From the IMG/VR virus record IMGVR_UViG_3300025102_000381, positions 1 to 20,267 of that record: a stretch of DNA of 20,267 nucleotides; one strand, written 5' to 3'. This document shows, one piece after another, positions 6,627 through 13,252 of this stretch. The notes beneath the pieces are model-generated. The model had not been told where the DNA came from, ran no database searches, and saw only the letters and a list, made by a program, of their open reading frames with translations. Numbering within the stretch: the stretch's first letter is position 1; every line of letters begins with the position of its first letter. The DNA is from a virus. A program made the translations under genes and the position numbers.

Positions 6627-8476
6627 ATAATTTCATCTTCGTCATCAAAAGGTAATAGTCTGTCTAGGCCAAAAGGTAAAGATCTAGTTTCCGTTGTTTC
6701 TTCTTGAAACTCAGGTTGAATACTTGTAGTTGCCTCTGGCACATCTGTGTAATCTGGTATTTCAAGCTCTCCTCTTTTTAACTGATTTTGTTGTCTTTGT
6801 TGATAATCTGCAGCTCGTTCTGCTCTTTGTAAATCTAGACCTGCATCAAATGCGTTAGCTAAAAATATTGCTTGTTTTTCTTTTTCTGTTAATTGACCCA
6901 CAGCATCTTCAGGAGCTGTTTTTAAGTTTTTTCTTTTTTGCAAGGCAGAAGAGTAATCAGAGCCGAAACCTGCATCAGCTATGTATTTTCTTTTTTGCAC
7001 TGAGTCTTTTATTGGTGTTCCAAAACCAAACGTTGCAACGTTAAGTGCCATCTCTGATGGTGTTAATCCTGCATACGTATCAAGAACAACAGATGGTCCT
7101 GCAAAACCTAATTCACCAAGAGCTATTTTACCTGCACTACTAAACAAGTTTCTAGCGGCAGGAGATCTTGTAATTTCCTCACCTGCAGCTTTAACCGCAA
7201 GCGCTGGATCTAAATTAGCTCCAGCTCTCTTCATAAGTTCCTTCATTGCTCTAGGCTGTTCTTCAAAAACATCTGGAGCAACTCTTTTAGTCATATCTAC
7301 TAATGTCTCTCTAGTGCCATAAGGCGTATTTTTTAATCTTACTTCTAATGTTTCTGGAACAGCGTCTAAATATTTTTTAATAACTTTTTTCTTATCAGAT
7401 AAATTTTTTGCAACTTTAAAATCTGTATCAAATACTCTTCTTAAAGCATTTTCTTTCATATTATCACTAGCAGTTGCAAATTGCACATTAAACGCATTCT
7501 GTCCTCTGCCTGCAGTGTGATGAATGTGAAAAGGTGAAAATACATTTCTTTTAGTGGCACTTGTAGGATCGTATGTTTTATTTAATTTTTTATTAAATTT
7601 ATCTCTTAAATCAGGGTTTTCTTGAATGAAACGTTTTTTCTCATATTCTTTTAAAGTTGATTTAGAATCTGTGCCATATAATTTTTTATTATCGTCAATA
7701 TGTTTTAGTACATTATCGTAGGTAATAACTTTTGGTTTACCTTTTTTATCTAAAACATTCGTATCAATTAATTTTGTTTTTAAGGTTTCGGGAATGCTTT
7801 TTGGTCTAGTATTTTTTGGATTTAAAAATTGTATGTGTGACGTTGGTAATTTATTATCTTGATAACGAAGAGCATTCTCTATTAAATCTCTATATAACAA
7901 ACCTTTTGGAGTTTTTTCTGTAGGAACCAAACCAAATATTCTTTTGCTTTGTCTAGCAGCAGTCATTTCTTTTTTTCTGGCTAATCTTACGGGATCTTTT
8001 TTAATATCCTCTGCAACTTTTCTGGCAATGTTTCGTCTATATTCTACAAATTCAGGATCTGTTTGTAATCTTTTTTTTCTTACCTCATCTCCTCTTCGTT
8101 GTAGTGTTAATCTTCTTATTTCTTCTTTTGATAAATTTTTAGTGTCTACCTTTAATCTTTTTGCTTCTTTTAAAATTTCCTTATCTGACAAATAAAATTT
8201 AATAGGACTTTTTGATTTTATCCCTAATCTAGCTCTTCTCATTTCAACAGAATCAGCTGTAGGTTTTTTACCACCTCTTAAAACATATCCCTGTTCATCT
8301 AAAAAATTTGCAAACTCTTGATCGGTCCCTGTAAAATTTTTATAAAGCTCAATAAATGTTTCGTTATCTAATTTAGATCCATTTGCAAACTTTTCTCTTT
8401 TAATAAAACCACCATTAGACATCGAACGACGTCTAGTTAAGTGAGCCATCATCTCATTGTATTCGTGGATTTTCAT
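6623..8476 (-). CDS. Large uncharacterised virion-associated protein with an HNH-like patch (617 aa)
   Basis: 617 aa, no confident family. The start (KIHEYNEMMAHLTRRRSMSN, then GGFIKREKFANGS) resembles the N-termini of proteins placed between terminase and portal in marine phages. Residues 80-180 are a highly charged helical stretch. Residues 313-345 contain FSPFHIHHTAGRGQNAFNV followed by DNMKEN: a His cluster (317, 319, 320) and Asn residues at 327, 330 and 339, which looks like a degenerate HNH/His-Me finger. A small-residue, partly hydrophobic segment (about 450-490) and an acidic C-terminus follow. Possible roles are an ejected internal protein or a packaging-associated nuclease; both are inference. 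TAATG joins it to the gene before. Confidence 0.6.
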   Translation of the reverse strand: MKIHEYNEMMAHLTRRRSMSNGGFIKREKFANGSKLDNETFIELYKNFTGTDQEFANFLDEQGYVLRGGKKPTADSVEMRRARLGIKSKSPIKFYLSDKEILKEAKRLKVDTKNLSKEEIRRLTLQRRGDEVRKKRLQTDPEFVEYRRNIARKVAEDIKKDPVRLARKKEMTAARQSKRIFGLVPTEKTPKGLLYRDLIENALRYQDNKLPTSHIQFLNPKNTRPKSIPETLKTKLIDTNVLDKKGKPKVITYDNVLKHIDDNKKLYGTDSKSTLKEYEKKRFIQENPDLRDKFNKKLNKTYDPTSATKRNVFSPFHIHHTAGRGQNAFNVQFATASDNMKENALRRVFDTDFKVAKNLSDKKKVIKKYLDAVPETLEVRLKNTPYGTRETLVDMTKRVAPDVFEEQPRAMKELMKRAGANLDPALAVKAAGEEITRSPAARNLFSSAGKIALGELGFAGPSVVLDTYAGLTPSEMALNVATFGFGTPIKDSVQKRKYIADAGFGSDYSSALQKRKNLKTAPEDAVGQLTEKEKQAIFLANAFDAGLDLQRAERAADYQQRQQNQLKRGELEIPDYTDVPEATTSIQPEFQEETTETRSLPFGLDRLLPFDDEDEII

Positions 8477-9420
8477 TAGACTCCTAATATATCTGCTAGG
8501 CCACCTTTAGCTTTGTCATCTCTTGGAGTGTCATCTAAAAACTCGTCGAGTTCATCAACCTCATCGTCTAAAGATGCAGGTTTAGGTTTAGCTGGAGCTA
8601 CAATATCAAAACCATCAAACTCTTTCATAAACTCTTCTGCAGCTTCGTCAGGAGATCTTGATCCATCTATAATATTATCAAGTGCATCAAATTTATTATT
8701 GTTTCTTGTATAGTATTTATCAAAAAGCTCTAGTGGGTCTTTAGCGTCTGTGCCTGGTTGTAAATCGTTGGAGAACTGTAGATCTTCTAATTCTTTATCA
8801 GTTAAACCTATTCTTTTATCTTTAATCATAATCTGTCTAACAACAGCTCTTCTTCTACCTTCCTGCATTACATCTTTCTGTGCGCCTCTTCCTAAAGGAC
8901 CAAACATAGTTTCTACAGCTTGTTTTGCTAACGACTCAGCTTTTTTTGAACCTGCTGTTGTACGTTGTAATTCTTGCATAAGTTTTCCTCTTTCACTTTT
9001 TGGATCAACGCCTTCTGGTAAACCAAAGTCATCTCTCAAAGATCCAAGTCCTTGTTCATCAACTTTTTTCTTTGTGCCAATATCAATGACATCAGCTTCA
9101 GGTTTTGGTTTTGCTGTTTTAATTTCTTTTAATCTATCTGTAACACCAAACTCTTTATTTTTAGCTTCTAGTAATCTTCTAGCGTTCATCTCAAAGTTAG
9201 CAACTTCAGATGCATTTTTATTTGATAATGCGAAAGGACCATACTCTGCAATCTTATCTTCAATCAGTTGTCTTGCTTTTGGATTATCGTAAGCGTCATC
9301 TGAATAAAGTTTGAAAGGACTGTTTTGATCTAATTGAATAGGTTTACTTACGTTCGTTCTTGTGCCAATGGCTCTGTTAACGTAATCTTTTCCAAATAAT
9401 CTAATTAATAATTGTAACAT
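8476..9420 (-). CDS. Uncharacterised protein downstream of terminase (314 aa)
   Basis: 314 aa with a short hydrophobic start (MLQLLIRLFGKDYVNRAIG) and then charged, helix-prone sequence. VKRP-type enzyme motifs are absent; notable parts are EAKNKEFGVTDRLKEIKTA, VDPKSERGKLMQELQRTTAG and a very acidic C-terminal third (SLDDEVDELDEFLDDTPRDD). The start resembles the opening of other proteins that follow terminase in marine phage genomes. Together with the 617-aa protein it probably belongs to the virion (internal or head-completion protein), by position only. The terminase stop is three bases upstream, and its own stop overlaps the next start by one base. Confidence 0.6.
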   Translation of the reverse strand: MLQLLIRLFGKDYVNRAIGTRTNVSKPIQLDQNSPFKLYSDDAYDNPKARQLIEDKIAEYGPFALSNKNASEVANFEMNARRLLEAKNKEFGVTDRLKEIKTAKPKPEADVIDIGTKKKVDEQGLGSLRDDFGLPEGVDPKSERGKLMQELQRTTAGSKKAESLAKQAVETMFGPLGRGAQKDVMQEGRRRAVVRQIMIKDKRIGLTDKELEDLQFSNDLQPGTDAKDPLELFDKYYTRNNNKFDALDNIIDGSRSPDEAAEEFMKEFDGFDIVAPAKPKPASLDDEVDELDEFLDDTPRDDKAKGGLADILGV

Positions 9421-9423
9421 AAT

Positions 9424-10899
9424 TTACCAATAGTAACTGTATTTTTTAGGAGGTAGCTTTTCATCCTCGTAATCTTCAGGGTGAGCTATAAAACCTCCCT
9501 GTCTAAAGCGCATAACGGCTTGTGTCATTGAGTCAACCAAGTCGTCGTGATCTCCATACGGAAACGCTGCACACTCCTCAATCACCTCTTGTGCAAACTT
9601 TTCGTGTGTAGGAGCCCATATCATACCACTTTCAAATAAAGGTGCAATAGAATTTACACGAGTATGCTTATCATTACCTTTAGACGGCGTGTAATTGACA
9701 ACGGGTATACCCATTGATCTTAATTCGTGAGTCAAAGGCAAACCAGATGCTTTGGCTTCAACCAACACAGTTTCTGGTTGCCAGTAATCATATTGCTCTT
9801 TTGCAAGTCTTCTAAGTTCTGGAAACTCTAATCTATCTTTATACGCATCTAATAATATTAATTGATGTGGTGTATCTTCGTTATCCTGAAACACACCCCA
9901 GGTCGTGATGGCAGAAAAGTCTGCCGTTTGTTTTTTCATAAACGCAGTATCATAAGATTGTATGACGTGCTTTAGTGGTGGTAGATAATCTTTCTCCCAA
10001 GGCTGCCACCATTCTCTTTTGATAATCGCACCTTCTTCTGATGTTGGGTTTTGCATCCACTGTGCATTCCATTTACCAACAGATAGTGATGCTTTCACAC
10101 CTTCTAACTCAGGTAACTTCCAATACTCTGGCCAAACCGGTTTACCTGATGGCATAATGGCAGGAAACTCAACTACGTGCCATTGATCTGCTTTAGATGT
10201 TTTTTGTGATTGCATTAACATACCGGTTAGATCTTTTGTATTCCATCTTGTCATCACACAAACGATTCGTCCACCCGGTTGCAAACGTTGTCGTGGTCCT
10301 GATGTATACCATTCGTAGGCTCGCTCTAATGCTTGCCTGTTCATTGCGTCTTGCTCCGAGTGTGGATCGTCGATGATTAATAAGTCTGCGCCTCGACCTG
10401 TAATAGCACCCCCGACCCCTGATGCGAAATACTCGCCGCCTTGTGCTGTTTCCCATTTACCTGCAGCTTGCGAATCTTCCCTGAGCCTTGTTTGAAATAC
10501 CTCTTGATACTCTTGTGAGTCGATTAAAGTTTTAGCTTTACGCCCGAACCGAATAGCTAGTTCTCCGGTGTGGGTGGTTTGTATAATTTTTAGTTTTGGA
10601 TTATTCCCGATCATCCAAGCTGGCAGCAGGGAACTGGCGAACTCTGACTTAGTATGTCTTGGTGGCATATTTACAATTAGTCTTTTGATCTCACCGTTTG
10701 CCATTTGGTTAAATTTTTCTGCAATAATTTTATGGTGGTAGCCTTCAATAAAATCTGGCCACATATGTTTTACAAACGATAAAAAGTCTGATTTAATTTT
10801 GTCTATCTTTTTCTTCTCTTGTAACTGTAAGAAGGTTTTCATAAACTCCTTACGAACGTCTGGTGGTAATTTCTTTATCTTTTCTAGATCTATTTTCAT
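9424..10899 (-). CDS. terL: Terminase large subunit (TerL)
   Basis: 491 aa, normal length. ATPase domain: Walker A-like MPPRHTKS (78-85; Thr where Gly is common, Lys84 kept), Walker B LLIIDDPH (173-180), coupling motif VMTRWN (215-220). Nuclease domain: SYDTAF with Asp317, VEAKASG with Glu381, and GDHDDLVDSM with Asp452/453/456, the RNase H-like metal ligands. It pumps DNA into the prohead through the portal and cuts concatemers. The ATG at 10899 is chosen because the full N-terminal helix (KIKKLPPDVRKEFMKTF) fits relatives I recall; it lacks an SD, while an inner ATG (MKTFLQ) has AAGGAG only three bases upstream. The gene follows a 203-bp non-coding gap. Confidence 0.96.
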   Translation of the reverse strand: MKIDLEKIKKLPPDVRKEFMKTFLQLQEKKKIDKIKSDFLSFVKHMWPDFIEGYHHKIIAEKFNQMANGEIKRLIVNMPPRHTKSEFASSLLPAWMIGNNPKLKIIQTTHTGELAIRFGRKAKTLIDSQEYQEVFQTRLREDSQAAGKWETAQGGEYFASGVGGAITGRGADLLIIDDPHSEQDAMNRQALERAYEWYTSGPRQRLQPGGRIVCVMTRWNTKDLTGMLMQSQKTSKADQWHVVEFPAIMPSGKPVWPEYWKLPELEGVKASLSVGKWNAQWMQNPTSEEGAIIKREWWQPWEKDYLPPLKHVIQSYDTAFMKKQTADFSAITTWGVFQDNEDTPHQLILLDAYKDRLEFPELRRLAKEQYDYWQPETVLVEAKASGLPLTHELRSMGIPVVNYTPSKGNDKHTRVNSIAPLFESGMIWAPTHEKFAQEVIEECAAFPYGDHDDLVDSMTQAVMRFRQGGFIAHPEDYEDEKLPPKKYSYYW

Positions 10900-11102
10900 T
10901 TCAAAAAAATTTTCTGCAAAATTTTTACAGGTTAATTTTGGAACCCATAATGAATTTACAGGCTATGTATCTCTAAATCAAGCAATATAGTGTGTGTTTT
11001 GGGACCCCTTTTGTCTATATACAAATTAATATTATAAATAAAAAACTATTTTAGAAATGTATTGGGACCCCTAGGCCCCCGCAGGGGGCCTAGGGTTTAG
11101 CG
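10900..11102. other. Non-coding gap upstream of terL with spaced GGGACCC-like sites
   Basis: 203 bp with no credible ORF. It holds three similar sites, ttttGGAACCC (10936-10946), ttttGGGACCCC (10997-11008) and attGGGACCCC (11061-11071), about 61-63 bp apart, and a strong hairpin at 11069-11095. No good sigma70 promoter was found here for terL. It might be a regulatory leader or a packaging recognition region; position next to terL allows this but does not prove it. Confidence 0.5.
11069..11095. terminator. Perfect 12-bp GC-rich hairpin (possible terminator)
   Basis: Arms CCCTAGGCCCCC (11069-11080) and GGGGGCCTAGGG (11084-11095) pair perfectly around the loop GCA. It lies eight bases after the stop of the minus-strand gene ending at 11103. 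A U-tract is absent on the minus strand, so intrinsic termination is uncertain; attenuation before terL, RNA protection or a protein site are alternatives. Confidence 0.55.
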
Positions 11103-11291
11103 TTAGTCTAATAAAGTCATATATGCTTTAGGATTTAACCTACTAAATTTATCTAAATCTTTTTGCATTTTATTCCAGTCGCCTGTTTGCTCTGCCTGTT
11201 TTACACTGTCGTGTAATACTGCTTCTTCATCTGTTAACATTTCTGATTGTCCAGAAAATGGGTTAACTCTTTTTATTTTTCGTTCCGCCAT
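11103..11291 (-). CDS. Small phage protein (62 aa), unknown function
   Basis: 62 aa from ATG 11291 (MAERKIKRVNPFSGQSEML). The frame extends further upstream, but AAAGGACGAAAG just before this ATG and overlap with a membrane peptide in another frame favour the shorter form. The rest (LTDEEAVLHDSVKQAEQTGD, then DKFSRLNPKAYMTLLD) looks like a compact helical domain; similar proteins are present in marine phages near terminase genes (recalled). Function unknown. It is the last gene before the hairpin and terL. Confidence 0.7.
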   Translation of the reverse strand: MAERKIKRVNPFSGQSEMLTDEEAVLHDSVKQAEQTGDWNKMQKDLDKFSRLNPKAYMTLLD

Positions 11292-11425
11292 CTTTCGTCC
11301 TTTCGTAGTTTCCTGTTTAACGCTTCTAACTTCTGGTCGTAGTGTGCTACCATTGCTGTGCTTACTATCCATAACAATGCACCTGCTCCACATATCACCA
11401 GTCCTATTATCATTAATGTATTCAT
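11273..11425 (-). CDS. Single-pass membrane peptide (50 aa)
   Basis: ATG at 11425, TAA at 11273-11275. Residues 4-24 are hydrophobic (LMIIGLVICGAGALLWIVS), followed by a charged coiled-coil-like tail (HYDQKLEALNRKLRKDERW). This N-terminal anchor plus charged helix recalls inner-membrane spanins or small holins, but 50 aa is short and no partner is adjacent, so the assignment stays open. A consensus promoter ends six bases upstream of the ATG. It overlaps the next gene by 19 nt. Confidence 0.6.
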   Translation of the reverse strand: MNTLMIIGLVICGAGALLWIVSTAMVAHYDQKLEALNRKLRKDERWRNEK

Positions 11426-11431
11426 AGTCCT

Positions 11432-11460
11432 ATATTATCCCATTATAGATTATATGTCAA
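11432..11460 (-). promoter_or_regulatory. Strong sigma70-type promoter (TTGACA-17-TAATAT)
   Basis: On the minus strand TTGACA (11460-11455) and TAATAT (11437-11432) are separated by exactly 17 bp. Only six bases (AGGACT) separate the -10 from the ATG at 11425, so the usual start point would fall on or next to the start codon and the mRNA would be leaderless or nearly so. A GATAAT alternative at 15 bp overlaps the -10. Confidence 0.75.
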
Positions 11461-11534
11461 GGCCATAAATAATACCACGCAAATACTATTGCGACTGTGC
11501 CCATTAATATATAATCAAACATCTCTACACTCAT
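11457..11534 (-). CDS. Tiny transmembrane peptide (25 aa)
   Basis: The ATG at 11534 overlaps the upstream stop (ATGA) and the frame ends TGA at 11457. The 25-aa product is nearly all one hydrophobic helix (YILMGTVAIVFAWYYLWP). Its stop overlaps the -35 of the next promoter. Possible small membrane effector, or spurious; supported mainly by ATGA coupling and hydrophobicity. Confidence 0.4.
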   Translation of the reverse strand: MSVEMFDYILMGTVAIVFAWYYLWP

Positions 11535-11722
11535 TGCACTGTATATTCCGACATTTTAATCGGTCTGTTTGCTCGTCTGTATCCTTGCTGTGATACATCA
11601 TAGTAAATTATATAACTATCTTCAAACTTACACTTGTTATCCCATTTAAAGTCTCGCGTTATAAACTTCGCATACTTTTTTGCATAATAACTAATTATAC
11701 CTCTTGTCCCTAGTTTAATCAT
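11531..11722 (-). CDS. Small basic phage protein (63 aa), unknown function
   Basis: 63 aa from ATG 11722 (MIKLGTRGIISYYAKKYAKF). A longer frame starts at a TTG (11773) inside a promoter/palindrome and is rejected. AAAGG lies ten bases before the ATG within the leader AACAGAAAGG, which also precedes the 185-aa gene at 12334. The rest (TRDFKWDNKCKFEDSYIIYY, DVSQQGYRRANRP) is aromatic and basic, with no recognised motif. Its promoter overlaps a 13-bp inverted repeat. Confidence 0.6.
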   Translation of the reverse strand: MIKLGTRGIISYYAKKYAKFITRDFKWDNKCKFEDSYIIYYDVSQQGYRRANRPIKMSEYTVQ

Positions 11723-11737
11723 TTCTGCCTTTCTGTT

Positions 11738-11770
11738 ACTTGGTATCCTATTTATAGTAGGATACCAAGT
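11738..11770. repeat. 13-bp inverted repeat overlapping a promoter (operator or hairpin)
   Basis: Perfect arms ACTTGGTATCCTA (11738-11750) and TAGGATACCAAGT (11758-11770) flank a 7-nt spacer. It covers the spacer and -10 of the promoter for the 63-aa gene and lies seven bases after the stop of the 185-aa gene. The inner half-sites TATCCTA/TAGGATA match motifs in other promoters of this window, which favours an operator; as RNA it could also terminate the upstream transcript. Confidence 0.6.
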
Positions 11771-11773
11771 CAA
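11745..11773 (-). promoter_or_regulatory. Promoter TTGACT-17-TAGGAT within a palindrome
   Basis: Minus strand TTGACT (11773-11768), 17 bp, TAGGAT (11750-11745). A predicted start near 11738 gives a short leader containing AACAGAAAGG before the ATG at 11722. From the end of the -35 to this leader is 30 bp, exactly as in the promoter of the 185-aa gene, so the two look like copies of one promoter cassette. Confidence 0.55.
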
Positions 11774-11776
11774 GTA

Positions 11777-12334
11777 TTAATTACTTTGTATTTGTTTTAT
11801 TTTGGAAGTATCCACAACCCACGCAATACCAATCTTCTTGGTTGTAGCATCAAGAGACTTGATTAACTCTTCAGGCGTTCCGCTTTCCATAACTTGATCT
11901 ATTGCTCTTGTCTTCAGGTCTTCAAGTTGTTTAAGCTTCAAGCCTTCAGGTCTTCTTCTTATTTCACGATCAACAAGTTCTCGCGCCCAGTCCTTCAGTT
12001 GCTCTTCGCAATCTGAAAGTGATAGTCTTTCCGCGTGTGTATCAAAACGATAAGAATTAAATTCTCTTTTCGTATTCTCGTTTTGTTGCGACTTCTTCTT
12101 GAAGAAGGTTCGGGCTTTGTCCCTTACTTTTTCTAAATGAGCTTCCGCCTTTCTGAACTCGTTGAGTATTTTGTCAGCGCCCATTTTCTTGGCTAACTTA
12201 CCGACTATCTTCTCGGTTGCTTCAGCTCTATATTGTTTTACCAACAGTTCCTGTTCTTCAATTAAAGGGTTGAAGTTTCTTCGCACCTTAGACTTGAAGT
12301 GGTCTAGTTGATATTTTGTCATTGTTTTTGCCAT
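11777..12334 (-). CDS. Coiled-coil phage protein (185 aa), unknown function
   Basis: 185 aa. Begins MAKTMTKYQLDHFKSKVRRN; residues 15-85 are charged helices (NPLIEEQELLVKQYRAEATE, ADKILNEFRKAEAHLEKVRD). A second helical part (LSLSDCEEQLKDWARELVDR) and a compact C-terminal segment (VMESGTPEELIKSLDATTKK) follow. It is familiar as a hypothetical protein of marine phages, with no assigned function. AAAGG in the leader AACAGAAAGGTATAT sets the start. It is expressed leftwards from the divergent control region at 12354-12396, alone or with the 63-aa gene. Its regulation by an ATAGGAT-type palindrome suggests early or controlled expression. Confidence 0.7.
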   Translation of the reverse strand: MAKTMTKYQLDHFKSKVRRNFNPLIEEQELLVKQYRAEATEKIVGKLAKKMGADKILNEFRKAEAHLEKVRDKARTFFKKKSQQNENTKREFNSYRFDTHAERLSLSDCEEQLKDWARELVDREIRRRPEGLKLKQLEDLKTRAIDQVMESGTPEELIKSLDATTKKIGIAWVVDTSKIKQIQSN

Positions 12335-12353
12335 ATATACCTTTCTGTTAATA

Positions 12354-12385
12354 ATAGGATTATCCTATTGACAAATGATTGTCAA
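12354..12385 (-). promoter_or_regulatory. Leftward promoter of the divergent control region with 15-bp palindromic operator
   Basis: Minus strand TTGACA at 12385-12380; TAATCC lies 17 bp further (or GATAAT at 15 bp). The palindrome ATAGGAT-T-ATCCTAT (12354-12368, plus strand) covers the -10 region and touches the -35 of the divergent plus-strand promoter, so one bound protein could control both directions. The leader AACAGAAAGG follows. Confidence 0.6.
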
Positions 12386-12396
12386 GTGTATATATA
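12368..12396 (+). promoter_or_regulatory. Rightward promoter TTGACA-17-TATATA
   Basis: TTGACA (12368-12373), 17 bp, TATATA (12391-12396). The predicted start is near 12403, immediately before a 10-bp hairpin that opens the GC-rich structured region. The -35 elements of this and the leftward promoter form an inverted pair (TTGACA-N6-TGTCAA). Confidence 0.7.
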
Positions 12397-12402
12397 TTAA
12401 AT

Positions 12403-12585
12403 TAGGACTACAGGGATAGAAATCCTGTAGTCCTTTCGGGTCAAGTGAGAGGGTGTACTAATTCCGGACAGCCTCACTTGGCCAAACTTGAGCCCTGATC
12501 CCGTCAGCTGATAAGGTAAAACGCGGGATCTGGGGTCAAGTAAGCTGGAGCAGGCTCCGTTAAATAACGCGGCTGGCTTCTTGGC
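12403..12585 (+). ncRNA. Candidate structured RNA or long 5' leader (GC-rich, three strong stems)
   Basis: This non-coding stretch is clearly GC-richer than its surroundings. Stem 1: GGACTACAGG (12405-12414) with 12424-12433, 10 bp perfect. Stem 2: CAAGTGAG (12442-12449) with CTCACTTG (12473-12480), closed further by GGTGT/ACAGCC. Stem 3: CTTGA-G-CCC-T-GATCCCG (12487-12503) with 12524-12540, 15 pairs interrupted by a G-G and a T-T mismatch. GGAGC/GCTCC and CGTTA/TAACG mini-stems follow. A good promoter sits just upstream on the plus strand. No U-tract ends it; it may be a separate RNA or a leader of the Gp88-like gene, which has its own promoter too. No Rfam family recognised. Confidence 0.5.
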
Positions 12586-12620
12586 CAAGCTTCAAGCAAC
12601 AAGCTTCAAGCAACAAGCTT
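12586..12620 (+). repeat. Heptamer array CAAGCNN x5 (upstream of Gp88-like gene)
   Basis: Five uninterrupted units: CAAGCTT, CAAGCAA, CAAGCTT, CAAGCAA, CAAGCTT. The last two bases form the start of the -35 TTGACA of the next promoter. The same heptamer forms a longer array after the gene (13295-13415). Confidence 0.85.
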
Positions 12621-12646
12621 GACAATTGAGTGAATAGGATTATAAA
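12619..12646 (+). promoter_or_regulatory. Promoter TTGACA-16-TATAAA for the Gp88-like gene
   Basis: TTGACA (12619-12624) and TATAAA (12641-12646) with 16 bp between. ATAGGAT (12634-12640) directly precedes the -10. The SD GGAG and the ATG (12653) follow within six bases, so either the mRNA starts at the ATG or the SD serves read-through transcripts from the promoter at 12368. Confidence 0.65.
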
Positions 12647-12652
12647 GGAGAT

Positions 12653-13252
12653 ATGAAAGTTAGAGATGCACTACAGATTACAGGAAGCTTGAGTAAACCT
12701 TCCAAGATGCCAGGATGGGCCTACGGTCTACCAGCTAAAGAATGCAAAACAGGCGGCAAGTTACAAAAAGTTCCAGGCTCTGTCTGTTACGATTGTTATG
12801 CCCTGAAGGGCTGCTATGTTTTTAAAGTTGTGCAGCAAGCACAATACAAACGTTTAGAAGCCATCCAAAACCCATTATGGACAGGGGCTATGGCTATTAT
12901 AATTAATTCTAAGAAATCAAAATTTTTCAGGTGGCACGATTCCGGCGATGTGCAGGACGAAGCTCACCTGATGAAGATCTTCGCCGTGTGTAAACTCACA
13001 CCTTCTGTGAAGCATTGGATGCCGACGCGCGAGGCGTGGGTGAAAGCCTTCCTCGTGATGAAGCCTGATAATCTTGTAATAAGATTTTCAGCTCCGATGA
13101 TTGATCAGCCGGCCCCTGCGAGCTGGCCGCATACTTCAACTGTTGTAAAAACTGGTCCATCTTGTCCAGCCCCTCAACAGGGAAACGAATGCGGAGATTG
13201 TAGGGCCTGCTGGGATCCTGCCGTTAAGAATGTAGCCTATGGCCAACACTAA
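12653..13252 (+). CDS. Gp88-like cysteine-rich protein
   Basis: 199 aa. MPGWAYGLPAKECKTGGKL (19-37) is followed by CYDCYALKGCY (Cys45, 48, 54), FRWHDSGDV (92-100), HWMPTREAW (121-129), and a C-terminal Cys cluster GPSCPAPQQGNECGDCRACW (168-187; Cys171, 180, 183, 186) ending NVAYGQH. The MPG-x-x-Y-x-LPA opening, CYA motif, RWHDSGD and terminal CGxCRxCW are what I recall of the phage 'gene product 88' family, common in mycobacteriophages and environmental phages, function unknown. The Cys pattern suggests a metal or Fe-S site; that is inference. AAAGGAGAT precedes the ATG. It is an isolated plus-strand gene bracketed by heptamer arrays, which could reflect a moved cassette. Confidence 0.8.
   Translation: MKVRDALQITGSLSKPSKMPGWAYGLPAKECKTGGKLQKVPGSVCYDCYALKGCYVFKVVQQAQYKRLEAIQNPLWTGAMAIIINSKKSKFFRWHDSGDVQDEAHLMKIFAVCKLTPSVKHWMPTREAWVKAFLVMKPDNLVIRFSAPMIDQPAPASWPHTSTVVKTGPSCPAPQQGNECGDCRACWDPAVKNVAYGQH

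Noticed and set aside
6981-7322. 113-codon plus-strand open frame
   Set aside because: Antisense of the 617-aa gene, with no family signal or start signals.
8750-9292. 180-codon plus-strand open frame
   Set aside because: It lies fully inside the 314-aa minus-strand gene, is rich in Ser/Leu/Cys as expected from the antisense of a Lys/Glu-rich gene, and has no SD or known motif.
10193-10456. Arg-rich 87-codon minus frame inside terL
   Set aside because: Shifted frame of the terminase ATPase region; the true frame has Walker B and the coupling motif.
12397-12588. 63-codon minus frame across the structured region
   Set aside because: No SD, no family resemblance, and the sequence is better explained by RNA stems and a plus-strand promoter.
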